64,000 nucleotides of DNA from Micromonospora sp. FIMYZ51 (GTDB taxonomy: Bacteria > Actinomycetota > Actinomycetes > Mycobacteriales > Micromonosporaceae), in NCBI RefSeq assembly GCF_038246755.1, contig NZ_CP134706.1:5769501-5833500 (forward strand). Reading direction: 5' to 3'. Below the pieces are notes generated by a model. That model did not search any database, was not told where the DNA came from, and saw only the letters and a list, made by a program, of their open reading frames with translations. The translations under genes were made by a program, and so were the position numbers. Shown in pieces: positions 26,910 through 34,714 of the stretch. Each line of letters opens with the position of its first letter. Position 1 is the stretch's first letter.

Positions 26910-28061
26910 TCAGCGGAAGGGGCCGCGTACCTCGTAGGTGATCCCGCCGGACGACGAGCCGGAGGTGCCGCGCTGTGAGGAGAAGTAGAAGCGGGTGCCG
27001 TCCGGGGAGAAGGCCGGCCCGCAGATCTCCGAGGCGGACTGGCCGGTGATACGCAGGAAGGGTGCCACCACCTCGTCGGGCGTGATGACACAGATCTCCA
27101 TGTCGCCGCCGTCCTCGGCGACGTACAGGTCGCCCGACCGGGCACCGGTGATGTTGTCCACTCCGGTCAGCGGCGCGGTGCCGGAGACGAGTGAGTCGTC
27201 GTACGCCAGGGCGATGCGCTGGTTGACCGCGTCGTACGCCCAGACCCGGTTGTCGCCCTTCGTGGTGAACCAGCAGGTGCCGTCGGCGTACCAGCAGCCC
27301 TCCCCACCGTTGAAGCGCTTGGCGCCGGAGACCTGGCTGCGGGTCTGCGTGCTCGCCGCCGCGGGGTCGGGCACCCGTGCCCAGGTCACCGGGCCGCTGG
27401 TGGCGGTACCGGCGACCAGCACCTCAAGCGTGCCGCTGGCGAGGTTGCCCCAACTCGTCGGGCGGAACCGGTAGAAGCAGCCGTTGCTCTCGTCCTCGGT
27501 CAGGTAGATCACCCGGCGGTCCGAGTCGCAGGCGGCGGCCTCGTGCTTGAACCGGCCCATCGCGTCCCGGCGCACCGCCGACGTGCCGCCCTGCGGGTAC
27601 GTCTCGTAGACGTACCCGCGACTGACCTCCTCGCAGGAGAGCCAGGTCGCCCACGGGGTGGCGCCGCCGGCGCAGTTCTGGTTGGTGCCGGAGAGGATCC
27701 GGTACGCCGAGGCGATGCTGCCGTCGGCGTTGAACCGGATCGCCGACGCCCCGCCGCCCGGGGTGATCTCAGAGTTCGAGACGTAGATCCAACCCGTGCC
27801 GGCGGCGAAGCAGGCACCGCCGTCGGGCGCGTCATGCCAGGTGTACGACGTGCCGGCGACTGCCTGGCGGGACCGGGCCACGACCCGGCTGGTGAAGCCG
27901 GCGGGCAGCCGGATGCCGTTGGCGTCGGCGGCACCGAGCGGCCCGTACGGGCCGGGACCGGGCTGGGCGGGAGCGGCCAGGGCGGCACCGGCCCACAGGC
28001 TGCCGGAGAAGGCGGCGGCGCCACCGGCGACGGTGGCACGCAGCAGAGTACGACGATCCAT
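26910..28061 (-). CDS. Tat-exported PhoX-type (DUF839) protein
   Basis: A 383-residue protein starting MDRRTLLRATVAGGAAAFSG, a twin-arginine signal with RR at residues 3-4 and hydrophobic core to about residue 30. The mature part is a beta-propeller of the DUF839/PhoX family (GTGWIYVSNSEITPGGGASAI, WLSCEEVSRGYVYE, GEGCWYADGTCWFTTKGD, DNITGARSGDLYVAEDGGD). Characterised PhoX proteins are calcium/iron phosphatases folded before Tat export. Whether this member is a phosphatase cannot be told. GGAGGT lies 4 nt before the ATG. Confidence 0.85.
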   Translation of the reverse strand: MDRRTLLRATVAGGAAAFSGSLWAGAALAAPAQPGPGPYGPLGAADANGIRLPAGFTSRVVARSRQAVAGTSYTWHDAPDGGACFAAGTGWIYVSNSEITPGGGASAIRFNADGSIASAYRILSGTNQNCAGGATPWATWLSCEEVSRGYVYETYPQGGTSAVRRDAMGRFKHEAAACDSDRRVIYLTEDESNGCFYRFRPTSWGNLASGTLEVLVAGTATSGPVTWARVPDPAAASTQTRSQVSGAKRFNGGEGCWYADGTCWFTTKGDNRVWAYDAVNQRIALAYDDSLVSGTAPLTGVDNITGARSGDLYVAEDGGDMEICVITPDEVVAPFLRITGQSASEICGPAFSPDGTRFYFSSQRGTSGSSSGGITYEVRGPFR

Positions 28062-28176
28062 CGGGACCTCCGGTCGATGACGTTCGCGAGCGGACCTATC
28101 CGCGACCCTCATCGACGGGGGTGAACACTGAACGAGGCGCTGCCGACCAGGGGGTGATGGCTCGGCCACGGTCGGG

Positions 28177-28182
28177 TACGCT
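28177..28182 (+). promoter_or_regulatory. -10-like hexamer of the DAHP synthase leader
   Basis: TACGCT ends 7 nt before the GTG of the leader peptide, so transcription would start at the GTG and the peptide would be translated from a leaderless end. There is no ribosome site and the -35 element is weak. Confidence 0.45.
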
Positions 28183-28189
28183 TACCGCC

Positions 28190-28249
28190 GTGACACGGTC
28201 GTATCGATGGTTTAGGCAGCCGGCTCGCAGGCCGGTGACCTCACCATGA
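28190..28249 (+). CDS. Leader peptide with Tyr, Trp and Phe codons (attenuation of DAHP synthase)
   Basis: A 19-codon ORF from GTG to TGA reads MTRSYRWFRQPARRPVTSP. All three aromatic residues occur within four codons (Tyr-Arg-Trp-Phe). It is followed by complementary segments and a terminator and then by the first enzyme of aromatic amino acid synthesis. Ribosome stalling at these codons when aromatic tRNAs are uncharged would favour an antiterminator. The mechanism is known for trp leaders in actinobacteria; here it is inferred from the layout. Confidence 0.7.
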   Translation: MTRSYRWFRQPARRPVTSP

Positions 28250-28324
28250 TCTGACGTCACCGTTTTCGAGCCGGCCGGGCAGGAGCTTTCGTTCCTGCCC
28301 TTTCGCGTACGAGCAGCCGGCTCG
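28220..28324 (+). promoter_or_regulatory. Predicted attenuator: competing pairings around a terminator
   Basis: CGAGCCGG (28267-28274) can pair with either of two identical CCGGCTCG copies: one inside the leader coding region (28220-28227) and one beyond the terminator (28317-28324). The 8-bp terminator stem GGGCAGGA/TCCTGCCC (28277-28300) followed by TTT lies between. A further GGTGAC/GTCACC hairpin (28234-28261) covers the leader stop codon. Pairing with the upstream or downstream copy could switch the structure next to the terminator. Confidence 0.6.
28277..28303 (+). terminator. Intrinsic terminator in the DAHP synthase leader
   Basis: Perfect 8-bp stem GGGCAGGA/TCCTGCCC with an 8-nt loop and a short T run, 58 bp before the coding region rather than after a gene, which fits an attenuator. 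Confidence 0.75.
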
Positions 28325-28360
28325 ACCCGGGCACCGGCCCCGGGAACGGTCGGCGAAAGG

Positions 28361-29473
28361 ATGCCCACCGTGACGACCCCGGACAATCACCGGGTCATCG
28401 ACCAGCGGATCGACCGTGTCGTGCCGCTGACCACCCCGGCGCTGCTGCACCACGAGCTTCCTCTGGACGACCACCTGACCTCGGCCGTGTTGGCCGGCCG
28501 ACGGGCCGTCGGCCGGGTACTCGACCGACAGGACGACCGGCTGCTGGTGGTGGTCGGACCCTGTTCGGTCCACGACCCGGCCGCGGCCCTGGACTACGCC
28601 CACCGGCTCCGCGAGGCGGCCGAGCGGGTCGCCGACGACCTGCTTGTGGTGATGCGGGTCTACTTCGAGAAGCCGCGCTCCACGGTGGGTTGGAAGGGCC
28701 TGATCAACGATCCCGCGCTGGACGGCTCCGGTGACGTCAACACCGGGCTACGCAAGGCCCGCGCGCTGCTGCTCGACGTGCTGCGCCTCGGCCTGCCGGT
28801 GGGCTGCGAGTTCCTCGACCCGATCACTCCGCAGTACATCGCCGACACCGTGGCATGGGGTGCGATCGGGGCGCGTACGGTCGAGAGCCAGGTGCACCGC
28901 CAGCTCGCCTCCGGCCTGTCCATGCCGATCGGCATGAAGAACCGCCCCGACGGCAGCATCGCCACGGCGGTGGACGCGATCCGCGCGGCCGGCGTACCGC
29001 ATGTCTTCCCCGGCATCGACGTCTCCGGCACGCCAGCGATCATGCACACCCGGGGCAACGCCGACGGTCACCTGGTGTTGCGCGGTGGTGGCGGCCGGCC
29101 GAACTACGACGCGGCCTCGGTGGCGGGCGCGCTGGACCTGCTGCGCGCGGCGGGCCTGCCGGAACGGCTGGTGGTGGACGCCAGCCACGCCAACAGCGGC
29201 AAGGACCACCGCAACCAGCCCGCGGTGGCCGCCGACGTGGCGGGGCAGATCGCTGCCGGGCAGCGGGGCATCGTCGGCATCATGCTGGAGAGCTTCCTCG
29301 AAGCTGGCCGCCAGGACCTCGACCCCACCCGCGAGCTGACCTACGGCCAGTCCATCACCGACGCCTGCATCGGCTGGGACACCACCGACGAGGTGCTCAC
29401 CCACCTCGCCACCGCCGTCCGTGCCCGCCGAACCACCTCCACCCACCCCACCCCCACCCCCGCCCCGGCCTGA
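28361..29473 (+). CDS. 3-deoxy-7-phosphoheptulonate (DAHP) synthase, class I
   Basis: First step of the shikimate pathway: phosphoenolpyruvate plus erythrose 4-phosphate to DAHP. The 370-residue protein is of the AroF/G/H type, shown by VVGPCSVHDPAAALDYAHRL, MRVYFEKPRSTVGWKGLIND, GARTVESQVHRQLASG, MPIGMKNRPDGS and VVDASHANSGKDH. Metal-ligand Cys (in GPCS) and His (in DASHAN) are present. The ATG has GAAAGG 5 nt upstream. Most actinobacteria use class II DAHP synthases, so this may be a second, feedback- or attenuation-controlled isozyme. The C-terminal Thr/Pro tail is extra. Confidence 0.93.
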   Translation: MPTVTTPDNHRVIDQRIDRVVPLTTPALLHHELPLDDHLTSAVLAGRRAVGRVLDRQDDRLLVVVGPCSVHDPAAALDYAHRLREAAERVADDLLVVMRVYFEKPRSTVGWKGLINDPALDGSGDVNTGLRKARALLLDVLRLGLPVGCEFLDPITPQYIADTVAWGAIGARTVESQVHRQLASGLSMPIGMKNRPDGSIATAVDAIRAAGVPHVFPGIDVSGTPAIMHTRGNADGHLVLRGGGGRPNYDAASVAGALDLLRAAGLPERLVVDASHANSGKDHRNQPAVAADVAGQIAAGQRGIVGIMLESFLEAGRQDLDPTRELTYGQSITDACIGWDTTDEVLTHLATAVRARRTTSTHPTPTPAPA

Positions 29474-29499
29474 TCACCGCCGCCCTGCCGCCGCGCCGG

Positions 29500-29550
29500 T
29501 CATGAAGTTACTGCTACGGAAAGCGCCTTCCGGTGGCCATAACTTCATGA
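29500..29550. repeat. Palindromic element, family C (TCATGAAGTTA arms)
   Basis: Perfect 11-bp outer arms TCATGAAGTTA/TAACTTCATGA with a partly paired interior containing GGAA/TTCC. It lies 26 bp past the DAHP synthase stop. Its AT-rich arms stand out from the surroundings and its size resembles family A, but the sequence is unrelated. Confidence 0.75.
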
Positions 29551-29652
29551 TCGACGGGGGCGGAGACGGGGAGACGCGGAAGGGAGTGGGCGGGCAGGGA
29601 GCCGGGGAGGGGGTGGGAGTTTGGTGGGTGGGGGTGCGGGTAGCTGACGGGG

Positions 29653-30030
29653 GTGACCGACGACGTACCCGTGACCAGGGCGCCTACGGCACCCACGGCA
29701 CCCACGACCGAGGCGCGGCTGCCGGACGCCATTCTGGCCGACGTGCCGGTGGTCGACACCGCCGCGATCGATCCACCCAGCACCGACCTGCCGGGTACGG
29801 CCGCCGCCGTGCCCGACGAGGTGCAGACCGAGGAGGTGGACACTCGACCGCTTGACGAACTGCTCGACGATCTCTACCACGGTCAGGAGCGGATCAGCCA
29901 GGTCGACATCTACCGCCGGGCGGTCGCCGCGGAACTGCCGGCACAGCTGCTCTCCCGGCTGAACGCGCTGCCACAGGGCGAGTACGCGGTGGACGAGCTG
30001 ACCGATCTGCTGGGTGGCTCGATGAGCTGA
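29653..30030 (+). CDS. Hypothetical protein (125 aa) with a C-terminal helical module
   Basis: GTG start. The first 60 residues are Ala/Pro/Thr-rich and probably disordered; the last 55 (LDELLDDLYHGQERISQVDIYRRAVAAELPAQLLSRLNALPQGEYAVDELTDLLGGS) look like a compact helical domain resembling DUF2795-type modules, with the LPQGEYAVDEL turn. Function unknown. The G-rich stretch just upstream is described in the findings. Confidence 0.55.
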   Translation: MTDDVPVTRAPTAPTAPTTEARLPDAILADVPVVDTAAIDPPSTDLPGTAAAVPDEVQTEEVDTRPLDELLDDLYHGQERISQVDIYRRAVAAELPAQLLSRLNALPQGEYAVDELTDLLGGSMS

Positions 30031-30097
30031 GTCAGCGCATGAGCCGATCCGCCACCGCCGTGCGGAAGGTCCGCCCGCCAGCGACGAGAGGAGCGCA

Positions 30098-30295
30098 ATG
30101 TCGCAGCCTGAGGAACAGCACCACGAGCCGGTCCCCGCGCTCGGCCAGCCCCCGGAGGGTACGGACACCCTGCCCGAGGCGGACTTCGCCAACGAACACG
30201 ACCGTACCGCCGTCGACCGGGACATCATCACCGGCGCCGACGAGGACGAACGTGAGCCCGAGTCGCCGCGCGGCTGGTCCGGCATGCAGCGCTGA
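30098..30295 (+). CDS. Small acidic hypothetical protein (65 aa)
   Basis: ATG preceded by GAGAGGAG. The 65-residue protein is strongly acidic (ADFANEHDRTAVDRDIITGADEDE region) and hydrophilic, with no domain recognised. It follows the previous gene by 67 bp. Its last codons and stop lie inside a 25-bp tandem duplication. Confidence 0.5.
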   Translation: MSQPEEQHHEPVPALGQPPEGTDTLPEADFANEHDRTAVDRDIITGADEDEREPESPRGWSGMQR

Positions 30296-30337
30296 CCGCG
30301 GCTCGGGCAGGCAGCGCTGACCGCGGCTCGGGCAGGC
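30288..30337 (+). repeat. 25-bp tandem duplication spanning a stop codon
   Basis: AGCGCTGACCGCGGCTCGGG plus CAGGC occurs twice in immediate succession without change. The first copy holds the last codons and TGA of the acidic small protein. Confidence 0.9.
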
Positions 30338-30353
30338 AGCTTGCGGAAACGAC

Positions 30354-30390
30354 GATGCCGCCGGCCGGAACAACCCGGGCCGGCGGCATC
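30354..30390. terminator. Bidirectional hairpin terminator
   Basis: Perfect 13-bp arms GATGCCGCCGGCC/GGCCGGCGGCATC with an 11-nt loop, centred between the convergent small acidic gene and the DUF1360 gene. Confidence 0.8.
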
Positions 30391-30400
30391 GCACTGCTGA

Positions 30401-30928
30401 TCAGTCCTTGTCACCCTCCGCGCTCTGCTGGGCCGTCGCGTACGCCATCTGGAGGAAGTCCGACGCGGCGACCGCGGTGAGCGCGGTGGCCACCAGGCGG
30501 GTCAGTCTCGGAGCCAGCACCAGGCCGCCGGTGAAGCCGGTGGCCACCCAGACCGCCAGGCAGAACGGGCAGCTGAGCAGCTCGCCGATGGCGTGTCGGG
30601 TGGCGCTGCCCGAGTCCCGGACCTGCTCCATCACCTCGCCGCTGCCGATCGGCCGGTCGTAGCGGGTGAACGGCGCACGCAGCGGGCTGGTCACCGCGTC
30701 CTTGGACAGCAGTCGGCTGAGCTTGTGGGTGGCGATGGAGAGCAGCACCACGTCGGACGTGGCGGGCCGCTCCGGCACGCTCCGGCCGGTCGCCTTGACC
30801 AGGGCGGCGATGGCACCGGCCACCCCGGCGTAGGTGCCCATCGCCACCAGGTAACCGCCGAGCGGGCGGTGCTCGTGCGGGGCGTACGCCTGGCGTAGTC
30901 GTGTCACCTTCTGCTTGAGTTCGCTCAC
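30401..30928 (-). CDS. DUF1360 membrane protein
   Basis: A 175-residue protein with two to three membrane segments and the DUF1360 signatures: ATHKLSRLLSKDAVTSPLRAPF (helix with conserved His-Lys and Arg), then GELLSCPFCLAVWVATGF with the CxxC-like pair CPFC. The family is widespread in actinobacteria and Bacillus spore proteins; its function is unknown. The last 20 residues are soluble and acidic. Confidence 0.85.
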   Translation of the reverse strand: MSELKQKVTRLRQAYAPHEHRPLGGYLVAMGTYAGVAGAIAALVKATGRSVPERPATSDVVLLSIATHKLSRLLSKDAVTSPLRAPFTRYDRPIGSGEVMEQVRDSGSATRHAIGELLSCPFCLAVWVATGFTGGLVLAPRLTRLVATALTAVAASDFLQMAYATAQQSAEGDKD

Positions 30929-30993
30929 CCGGCCTCCTTCGGGTCACATGAACTTCTCAACCGCCCCGGGGAACAGGGGCGGGCTGGGCCGGG

Positions 30994-31311
30994 TCAGCCG
31001 GCCTGGAGGTTGTCGGCCACCTCGCGGGCGAGGTTGGTCAGGGCCTCCTCGGCCAGCCGGTCGGTCCCCTGGTCGTCGCCGACCAGGTCGAGCCGGAGCC
31101 GGGCGCCGCCGGCATCGACCGGTTCCACGGTCAGCTCGGCCGACCAGGCTGTGCTCGACGCTTCCCAGCGGGCCCACAACTGCTCGGCGTTTCCGTCGCG
31201 GGACGCCGACAGCAACGGCTCGGGCAGCCAGGCCGGGCTCCGCTGCGGGTCGGTCGCCGTGTTGAAGACGACCTCGGGTGGGGCGGAGACGCCCCGTTCC
31301 GCGTACGCCAT
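30994..31311 (-). CDS. SRPBCC/START-like small protein
   Basis: A 105-residue START-like fold of the polyketide cyclase/SRPBCC group: the N-terminal strand [32 protein letters not shown] carries the family's AP-x-x-V-F-x-x-xTDP pattern, and the last helix is [20 protein letters not shown]. Such proteins bind hydrophobic ligands. The ATG overlaps the previous stop (TGATG), so it is coupled to the upstream gene. Confidence 0.75.
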   Translation of the reverse strand: MAYAERGVSAPPEVVFNTATDPQRSPAWLPEPLLSASRDGNAEQLWARWEASSTAWSAELTVEPVDAGGARLRLDLVGDDQGTDRLAEEALTNLAREVADNLQAG

Positions 31312-31634
31312 CAGGCGTCCCGCAGCCGGCTCGGGTCGACCTCCCGGCCGGGGTGCCGGGCCAGGTACTCGGTCTCCAGATCGGCGGTGCGCCGCAGGTG
31401 GGTGGCGAGCGCCGAGTCGGTTGCGTGCCGCAGCGTGTCCAGCCGGGTGCGGTGCAGGCTCTGCATCTCCCGGATGAGGTCCTCCTCGGGCAACTCGGCC
31501 GGGTCGATGCCGGGCAGGTCCGCGTCGAGGGCCGGCGTCGCGACCCGGTCGTCGCTCCACTCGGGGATCCGCTGCTCGGGGCTCACTTCCGTGCCACCGG
31601 CGGGGAATCCGTCCTGCTGTCCCGATGCGGTCAT
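31311..31634 (-). CDS. Conserved actinobacterial helical protein (107 aa)
   Basis: The N-terminal half is acidic and flexible; the C-terminal half is a predicted helical pair, [20 protein letters not shown] then [20 protein letters not shown], ending [19 protein letters not shown] believe it belongs to a small actinobacterial DUF family (DUF6158-like), but this is from memory. First gene of a two-gene operon with the START-like protein. Confidence 0.6.
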   Translation of the reverse strand: MTASGQQDGFPAGGTEVSPEQRIPEWSDDRVATPALDADLPGIDPAELPEEDLIREMQSLHRTRLDTLRHATDSALATHLRRTADLETEYLARHPGREVDPSRLRDA

Positions 31635-31758
31635 CTCGCGCCCCCTCGTGCGTCATGGGCTGGCGTCTGTACGGTTGCCCACGCCGGCTGCGGCCAAACC
31701 ACCGCCGCCACTACGACACCGCGTCGGAGAGCGGTGCCGGTCCCGGTACCCTCGTGGC

Positions 31759-32244
31759 ATGAAGCGGCTCTGGACCCCGGCGTGGATAGCCCGCCACGTG
31801 GCCATGGTCGTGCTTGTGACGTGCTTCCTCGGGCTGGGCTGGTGGCAGGTCAGCCGGGCCGCTGCGGGCAACGCCATCAGTTGGGGCTACGCCGTGGAGT
31901 GGCCGATCTTCGCGGGGTTCGTGGTGTTCGTCTGGTGGCGTGAGGTCCGACACGCGCTGCGTGGGGCGTCGGGGACCGGGGAATCCGGCCCGGCCGGTGC
32001 TCGGCAGCCGGAGGACGCCGGTGCGACGGCCACCGCGAGCACGCCGGGCACCGCCGGGCCGGCCGCTCGCACCGCGGATTCCGACCGTACGGTCCGGACC
32101 CGACCCGCGATCCGCCGGCCGGTACGGGTCACCCGCGCCGTCGTCGACGACGGCGGGGAGGACGCCGACCTGGCTGCCTACAACCGCTACCTGTCATGGT
32201 TGAACGCCAATCCGGGCGCGAAGCCCGGTGACTATCCCGGCTGA
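31759..32244 (+). CDS. Two-helix membrane protein with soluble tail
   Basis: A 161-residue protein: membrane segments at about 10-32 ([18 protein letters not shown]) and 43-60 ([13 protein letters not shown]), then a flexible Ala/Thr-rich linker and a conserved-looking end, [25 protein letters not shown]. The pattern is typical of actinobacterial proteins found next to DUF3817 genes. Its 3' end overlaps the next gene by 17 bp if that gene starts at the first GTG. Confidence 0.7.
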   Translation: MKRLWTPAWIARHVAMVVLVTCFLGLGWWQVSRAAAGNAISWGYAVEWPIFAGFVVFVWWREVRHALRGASGTGESGPAGARQPEDAGATATASTPGTAGPAARTADSDRTVRTRPAIRRPVRVTRAVVDDGGEDADLAAYNRYLSWLNANPGAKPGDYPG

Positions 32245-32605
32245 GCCGGCCCGGAAGGACGGACGAGAAGTGCGTGCTGCCCTCACCCGCTACCGAGTGA
32301 TCGCCTGGATCGTCGGTGTGGTGCTGATCCTGCTGGTCGTGATCGGCATGCCGCTGAAGTACGGCTTCGACGAGCCGATCGTGGTGGAGACCGTGGGCCA
32401 GGCACACGGCTTCCTCTACATGGTCTACCTGGTCGCCGCCTTCGATCTGTCCCGGCGGGCCAACTGGCCGCTCAAGCGCATGATCCTGGTGATGCTTGCC
32501 GGCACCGTGCCGTTCCTCTCGTTCTGGGCCGAGCGCCGGGTGAGTTCCCTGGTCATGGCCGAGCAGCGGGAAGGCGAGCAGGCCCCGGAGCCGGTGGCCG
32601 GCTGA
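32228..32605 (+). CDS. DUF3817 integral membrane protein
   Basis: A 125-residue protein with three to four membrane helices ([65 protein letters not shown]). The [13 protein letters not shown] and [11 protein letters not shown] motifs are characteristic of DUF3817. A start at the GTG about 42 bp downstream (MRAALTRY) is equally possible; it has GGACGAGAA upstream. Function unknown. Confidence 0.8.
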   Translation: MTIPAEPARKDGREVRAALTRYRVIAWIVGVVLILLVVIGMPLKYGFDEPIVVETVGQAHGFLYMVYLVAAFDLSRRANWPLKRMILVMLAGTVPFLSFWAERRVSSLVMAEQREGEQAPEPVAG

Positions 32606-32635
32606 TCACCGCGCCGACCGACCGGACCGGCTCGG

Positions 32636-33187
32636 TCAACGCTGCGGTCGCCACGGGCGCGTGCTGCGCAGCGGATCGTCCCAGCCGCCGTAGCTGTGCA
32701 TTTCCCGCGCCCGCCGCACCGCCCGGCTGACCTGGCCGAACTGCTGCTCGTTGTCGCTGCTGAACAGCAGCTCCTCCGCGTCTGCGCGCCGGCCCCACAG
32801 CTCGTACGGGGGCGGACGCCACCGGTTGCCGGCTGCGGCGAGCAGCACCGGCACCAGGAACACGGCACCGAGCAGCAGGTACGCCTCGGCGGTGAGCCGT
32901 TGCAGTCCGCCGGTGAAGCCGAGCACCAGGCCGGCACCGGTGATCACCGCTGCGGAGATCAGTGCGGCCCGGGTCGCCAGTCGGTCGTGCGGTCCCCGGG
33001 TGGTGTGCAGGTGGGTCAGCTCGGCGATCCGCCAACTGGTGCTGCCGACGGTGAACCGGTCGGCCGTGACGATGATCCCGGGTCGGGCGTAGAGCAGCGT
33101 CGGCTCCGGGCCAGCGGCGCGTCGGGGTGCGCCGGTGGTGGCGTGCGGAGAGCGCAGCGGTCGGGTGGTCGTGCGGTCAGGATTCAC
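32636..33187 (-). CDS. DUF6232-like membrane protein
   Basis: 183 residues. The N-terminal domain has the pattern LLYARPGIIVTADRFTVGSTSWRIAELTHL, a beta-rich PH-like segment. Two hydrophobic helices follow (AALISAAVITGAGLVLGFTGG and AYLLLGAVFLVPVLLAAAG), then a charged tail with ELLFSSDNEQQFGQVSRAVRRA. This arrangement matches actinobacterial DUF6232 proteins as I recall them. GTG is chosen for its GGGAGGGA site; an ATG five codons earlier has none. Confidence 0.65.
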   Translation of the reverse strand: MNPDRTTTRPLRSPHATTGAPRRAAGPEPTLLYARPGIIVTADRFTVGSTSWRIAELTHLHTTRGPHDRLATRAALISAAVITGAGLVLGFTGGLQRLTAEAYLLLGAVFLVPVLLAAAGNRWRPPPYELWGRRADAEELLFSSDNEQQFGQVSRAVRRAREMHSYGGWDDPLRSTRPWRPQR

Positions 33188-33644
33188 GGTCCCTCCCTTC
33201 ACGGCTGGTGTAGCCGGGCCGGTCCCCGCCGCCGGCCATTGACAGCAGGCTCGCGGGAATTGCGACCGTGCGATTCATTGTGTGCCGCGTTCGCCACCTG
33301 CGCCGTACCGTTTCCGGTGGTCAACGCGTTGGTCCGGGACCAGGTCGGCGGGATCGCGGGCAGCAAGTCCGGGTTGTCGGTTATGGGCAGCACGTTTGCC
33401 GACGTCATGCGTCGAGACCGACCATCCGGACAATCCTCCCAGAACGGCCCCATCCCGTCGTAAGTGAATGAGCTTCGTCTCAGGCTCACCATTGGTCCCG
33501 TCTTTCCCTGCGCATCACACCTGCCCCGTACTACCTTGGGCGGGTCGGCCCGGTCGGCCGCCGTCCATCCGGACGGCACCGGGTCGGTGCCGTCCGCAGC
33601 GCCTCAGCAACCCCGCGACGGCCTGGGAGAGGAGCAACCCGCTC
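33188..33644. promoter_or_regulatory. 457-bp intergenic region with competing hairpins before the NlpC/P60 gene
   Basis: No convincing gene. At 33561-33595 CCGTCC-ATCC-GGACGG and GGACGGCACC-GGGTC-GGTGCCGTCC share the GGACGG segment and are mutually exclusive hairpins, 50 bp before the chosen TTG start. NlpC/P60 genes in actinobacteria are often controlled by cyclic-di-AMP riboswitches, but I do not see the conserved GGGGAACC/GGGTGAATC blocks of that class here. Confidence 0.45.
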
Positions 33645-34616
33645 TTGTCGCCCCTGATCCACACGCTGCGCGCCCTGACGGTCGCCGCCTGCACGCTGGC
33701 GCTGGTGGCGCCCGCGACGGTGGCCCGGGCCGAGCCTTCGCCCGCCGAGCTGACCCGGCGGATCGAGAAGTCCTCCGCCGAGTTGGAACGGGTGGTGGAG
33801 GCCCACAACGAGCTACGCGAAAAGATCAAGGACAACCGGGCTGCCGTCAGCCGGCTGCGCAAGCAGATCGGCCCGCTGGAGCAGCAGGCCGCGCAGAGCC
33901 GCGCGGATGTGGGCGAGATGGCCGCCACCGCGTACAAGACCGGCAACCTCGGCGCCGTGGACGCACTCATGCACGCCGACGACCCGGCGTCGGTGCTCGA
34001 CCGGCTCGGCACGCTTGACCACCTGACCCGACAGCGCCAGGCGAGCATCGCCAGCTACACCGCTGACCAGCAGCAACTGCTCGACCAGAAGACCCGGCTC
34101 GACGTGACGCTCAGCCAGCAGGCGGCGCGGTCCAAGGAACTGAGCACCACGAAGCAACGGATCGAGCGCGACCTGGCCAAGCTCTATGAAATGCGGCGGC
34201 AGGCGTACGGCCGGGCCACCGAACGTCCGGCCAGCCGCGCGAACAGCGCCGATGACGCACCCGCGGTCTCCGGCCAGGCAGGTGCCGCCGTGCGGTACGC
34301 CTACGGGGCGCTGGGCAAGCCGTACGCCTGGGGTCAGGACGGGCCGAACGGCTACGACTGTTCCGGGCTGACCTCGGCGGCCTGGCGGGCGGCGGGCAAG
34401 CAACTGCCGCACAACACCAAGATGCAGTGGGGCGTGGTGTCGCACATCAGCCGCAGCCAGCTACGCCCCGGTGACCTCGTCTTCTATCGCAGTCTCGGGC
34501 ACGTGGCGATCTACGTCGGCGACGGGCAGGTGATCCACGCGCCGACCTTCGGTCGCAACGTGGAGAAGCGGAGCGTGGACCTGATGCCGCCGTACGGCTA
34601 CGGCCGGGTCCGCTGA
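33645..34616 (+). CDS. Secreted NlpC/P60 (C40) cell-wall peptidase
   Basis: A 323-residue exported hydrolase. The signal peptide covers about residues 1-30 (HTLRALTVAACTLALVAPAT, cleavage near ARA). A long coiled coil follows (about 33-195, SSAELERVVEAHNELREKIK) and then an NlpC/P60 domain with Cys239 in YDCSGLTS, His286 in GHVAIYVG and His298 in VIHAP. It should cut peptidoglycan stem peptides, like RipA-type enzymes. The TTG start with GGAGAGGAG upstream is chosen to give a normal signal peptide; an in-frame ATG at 33468 would add 59 residues of poor sequence. Confidence 0.88.
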   Translation: MSPLIHTLRALTVAACTLALVAPATVARAEPSPAELTRRIEKSSAELERVVEAHNELREKIKDNRAAVSRLRKQIGPLEQQAAQSRADVGEMAATAYKTGNLGAVDALMHADDPASVLDRLGTLDHLTRQRQASIASYTADQQQLLDQKTRLDVTLSQQAARSKELSTTKQRIERDLAKLYEMRRQAYGRATERPASRANSADDAPAVSGQAGAAVRYAYGALGKPYAWGQDGPNGYDCSGLTSAAWRAAGKQLPHNTKMQWGVVSHISRSQLRPGDLVFYRSLGHVAIYVGDGQVIHAPTFGRNVEKRSVDLMPPYGYGRVR

Positions 34617-34628
34617 GCTAGGTGACGC

Positions 34629-34665
34629 GAACGGCCGGCGTCCCCCTATCGGACGCCGGCCGTTC
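34629..34665. terminator. Bidirectional hairpin terminator
   Basis: Perfect 15-bp arms GAACGGCCGGCGTCC/GGACGCCGGCCGTTC with a 7-nt loop, between the convergent NlpC/P60 and sigma factor genes. Confidence 0.85.
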
Positions 34666-34714
34666 GTCGTCATTCCTACCAGGCCAGGCCGTTTACCGGC
34701 CCTGCACTGCCAGG

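Noticed and set aside
33188..33644. Cyclic-di-AMP (ydaO-type) riboswitch before the NlpC/P60 gene
   Set aside because: I looked for the conserved GGGGAACC- and GGGTGAATC-type blocks and did not find them; only hairpins are listed.
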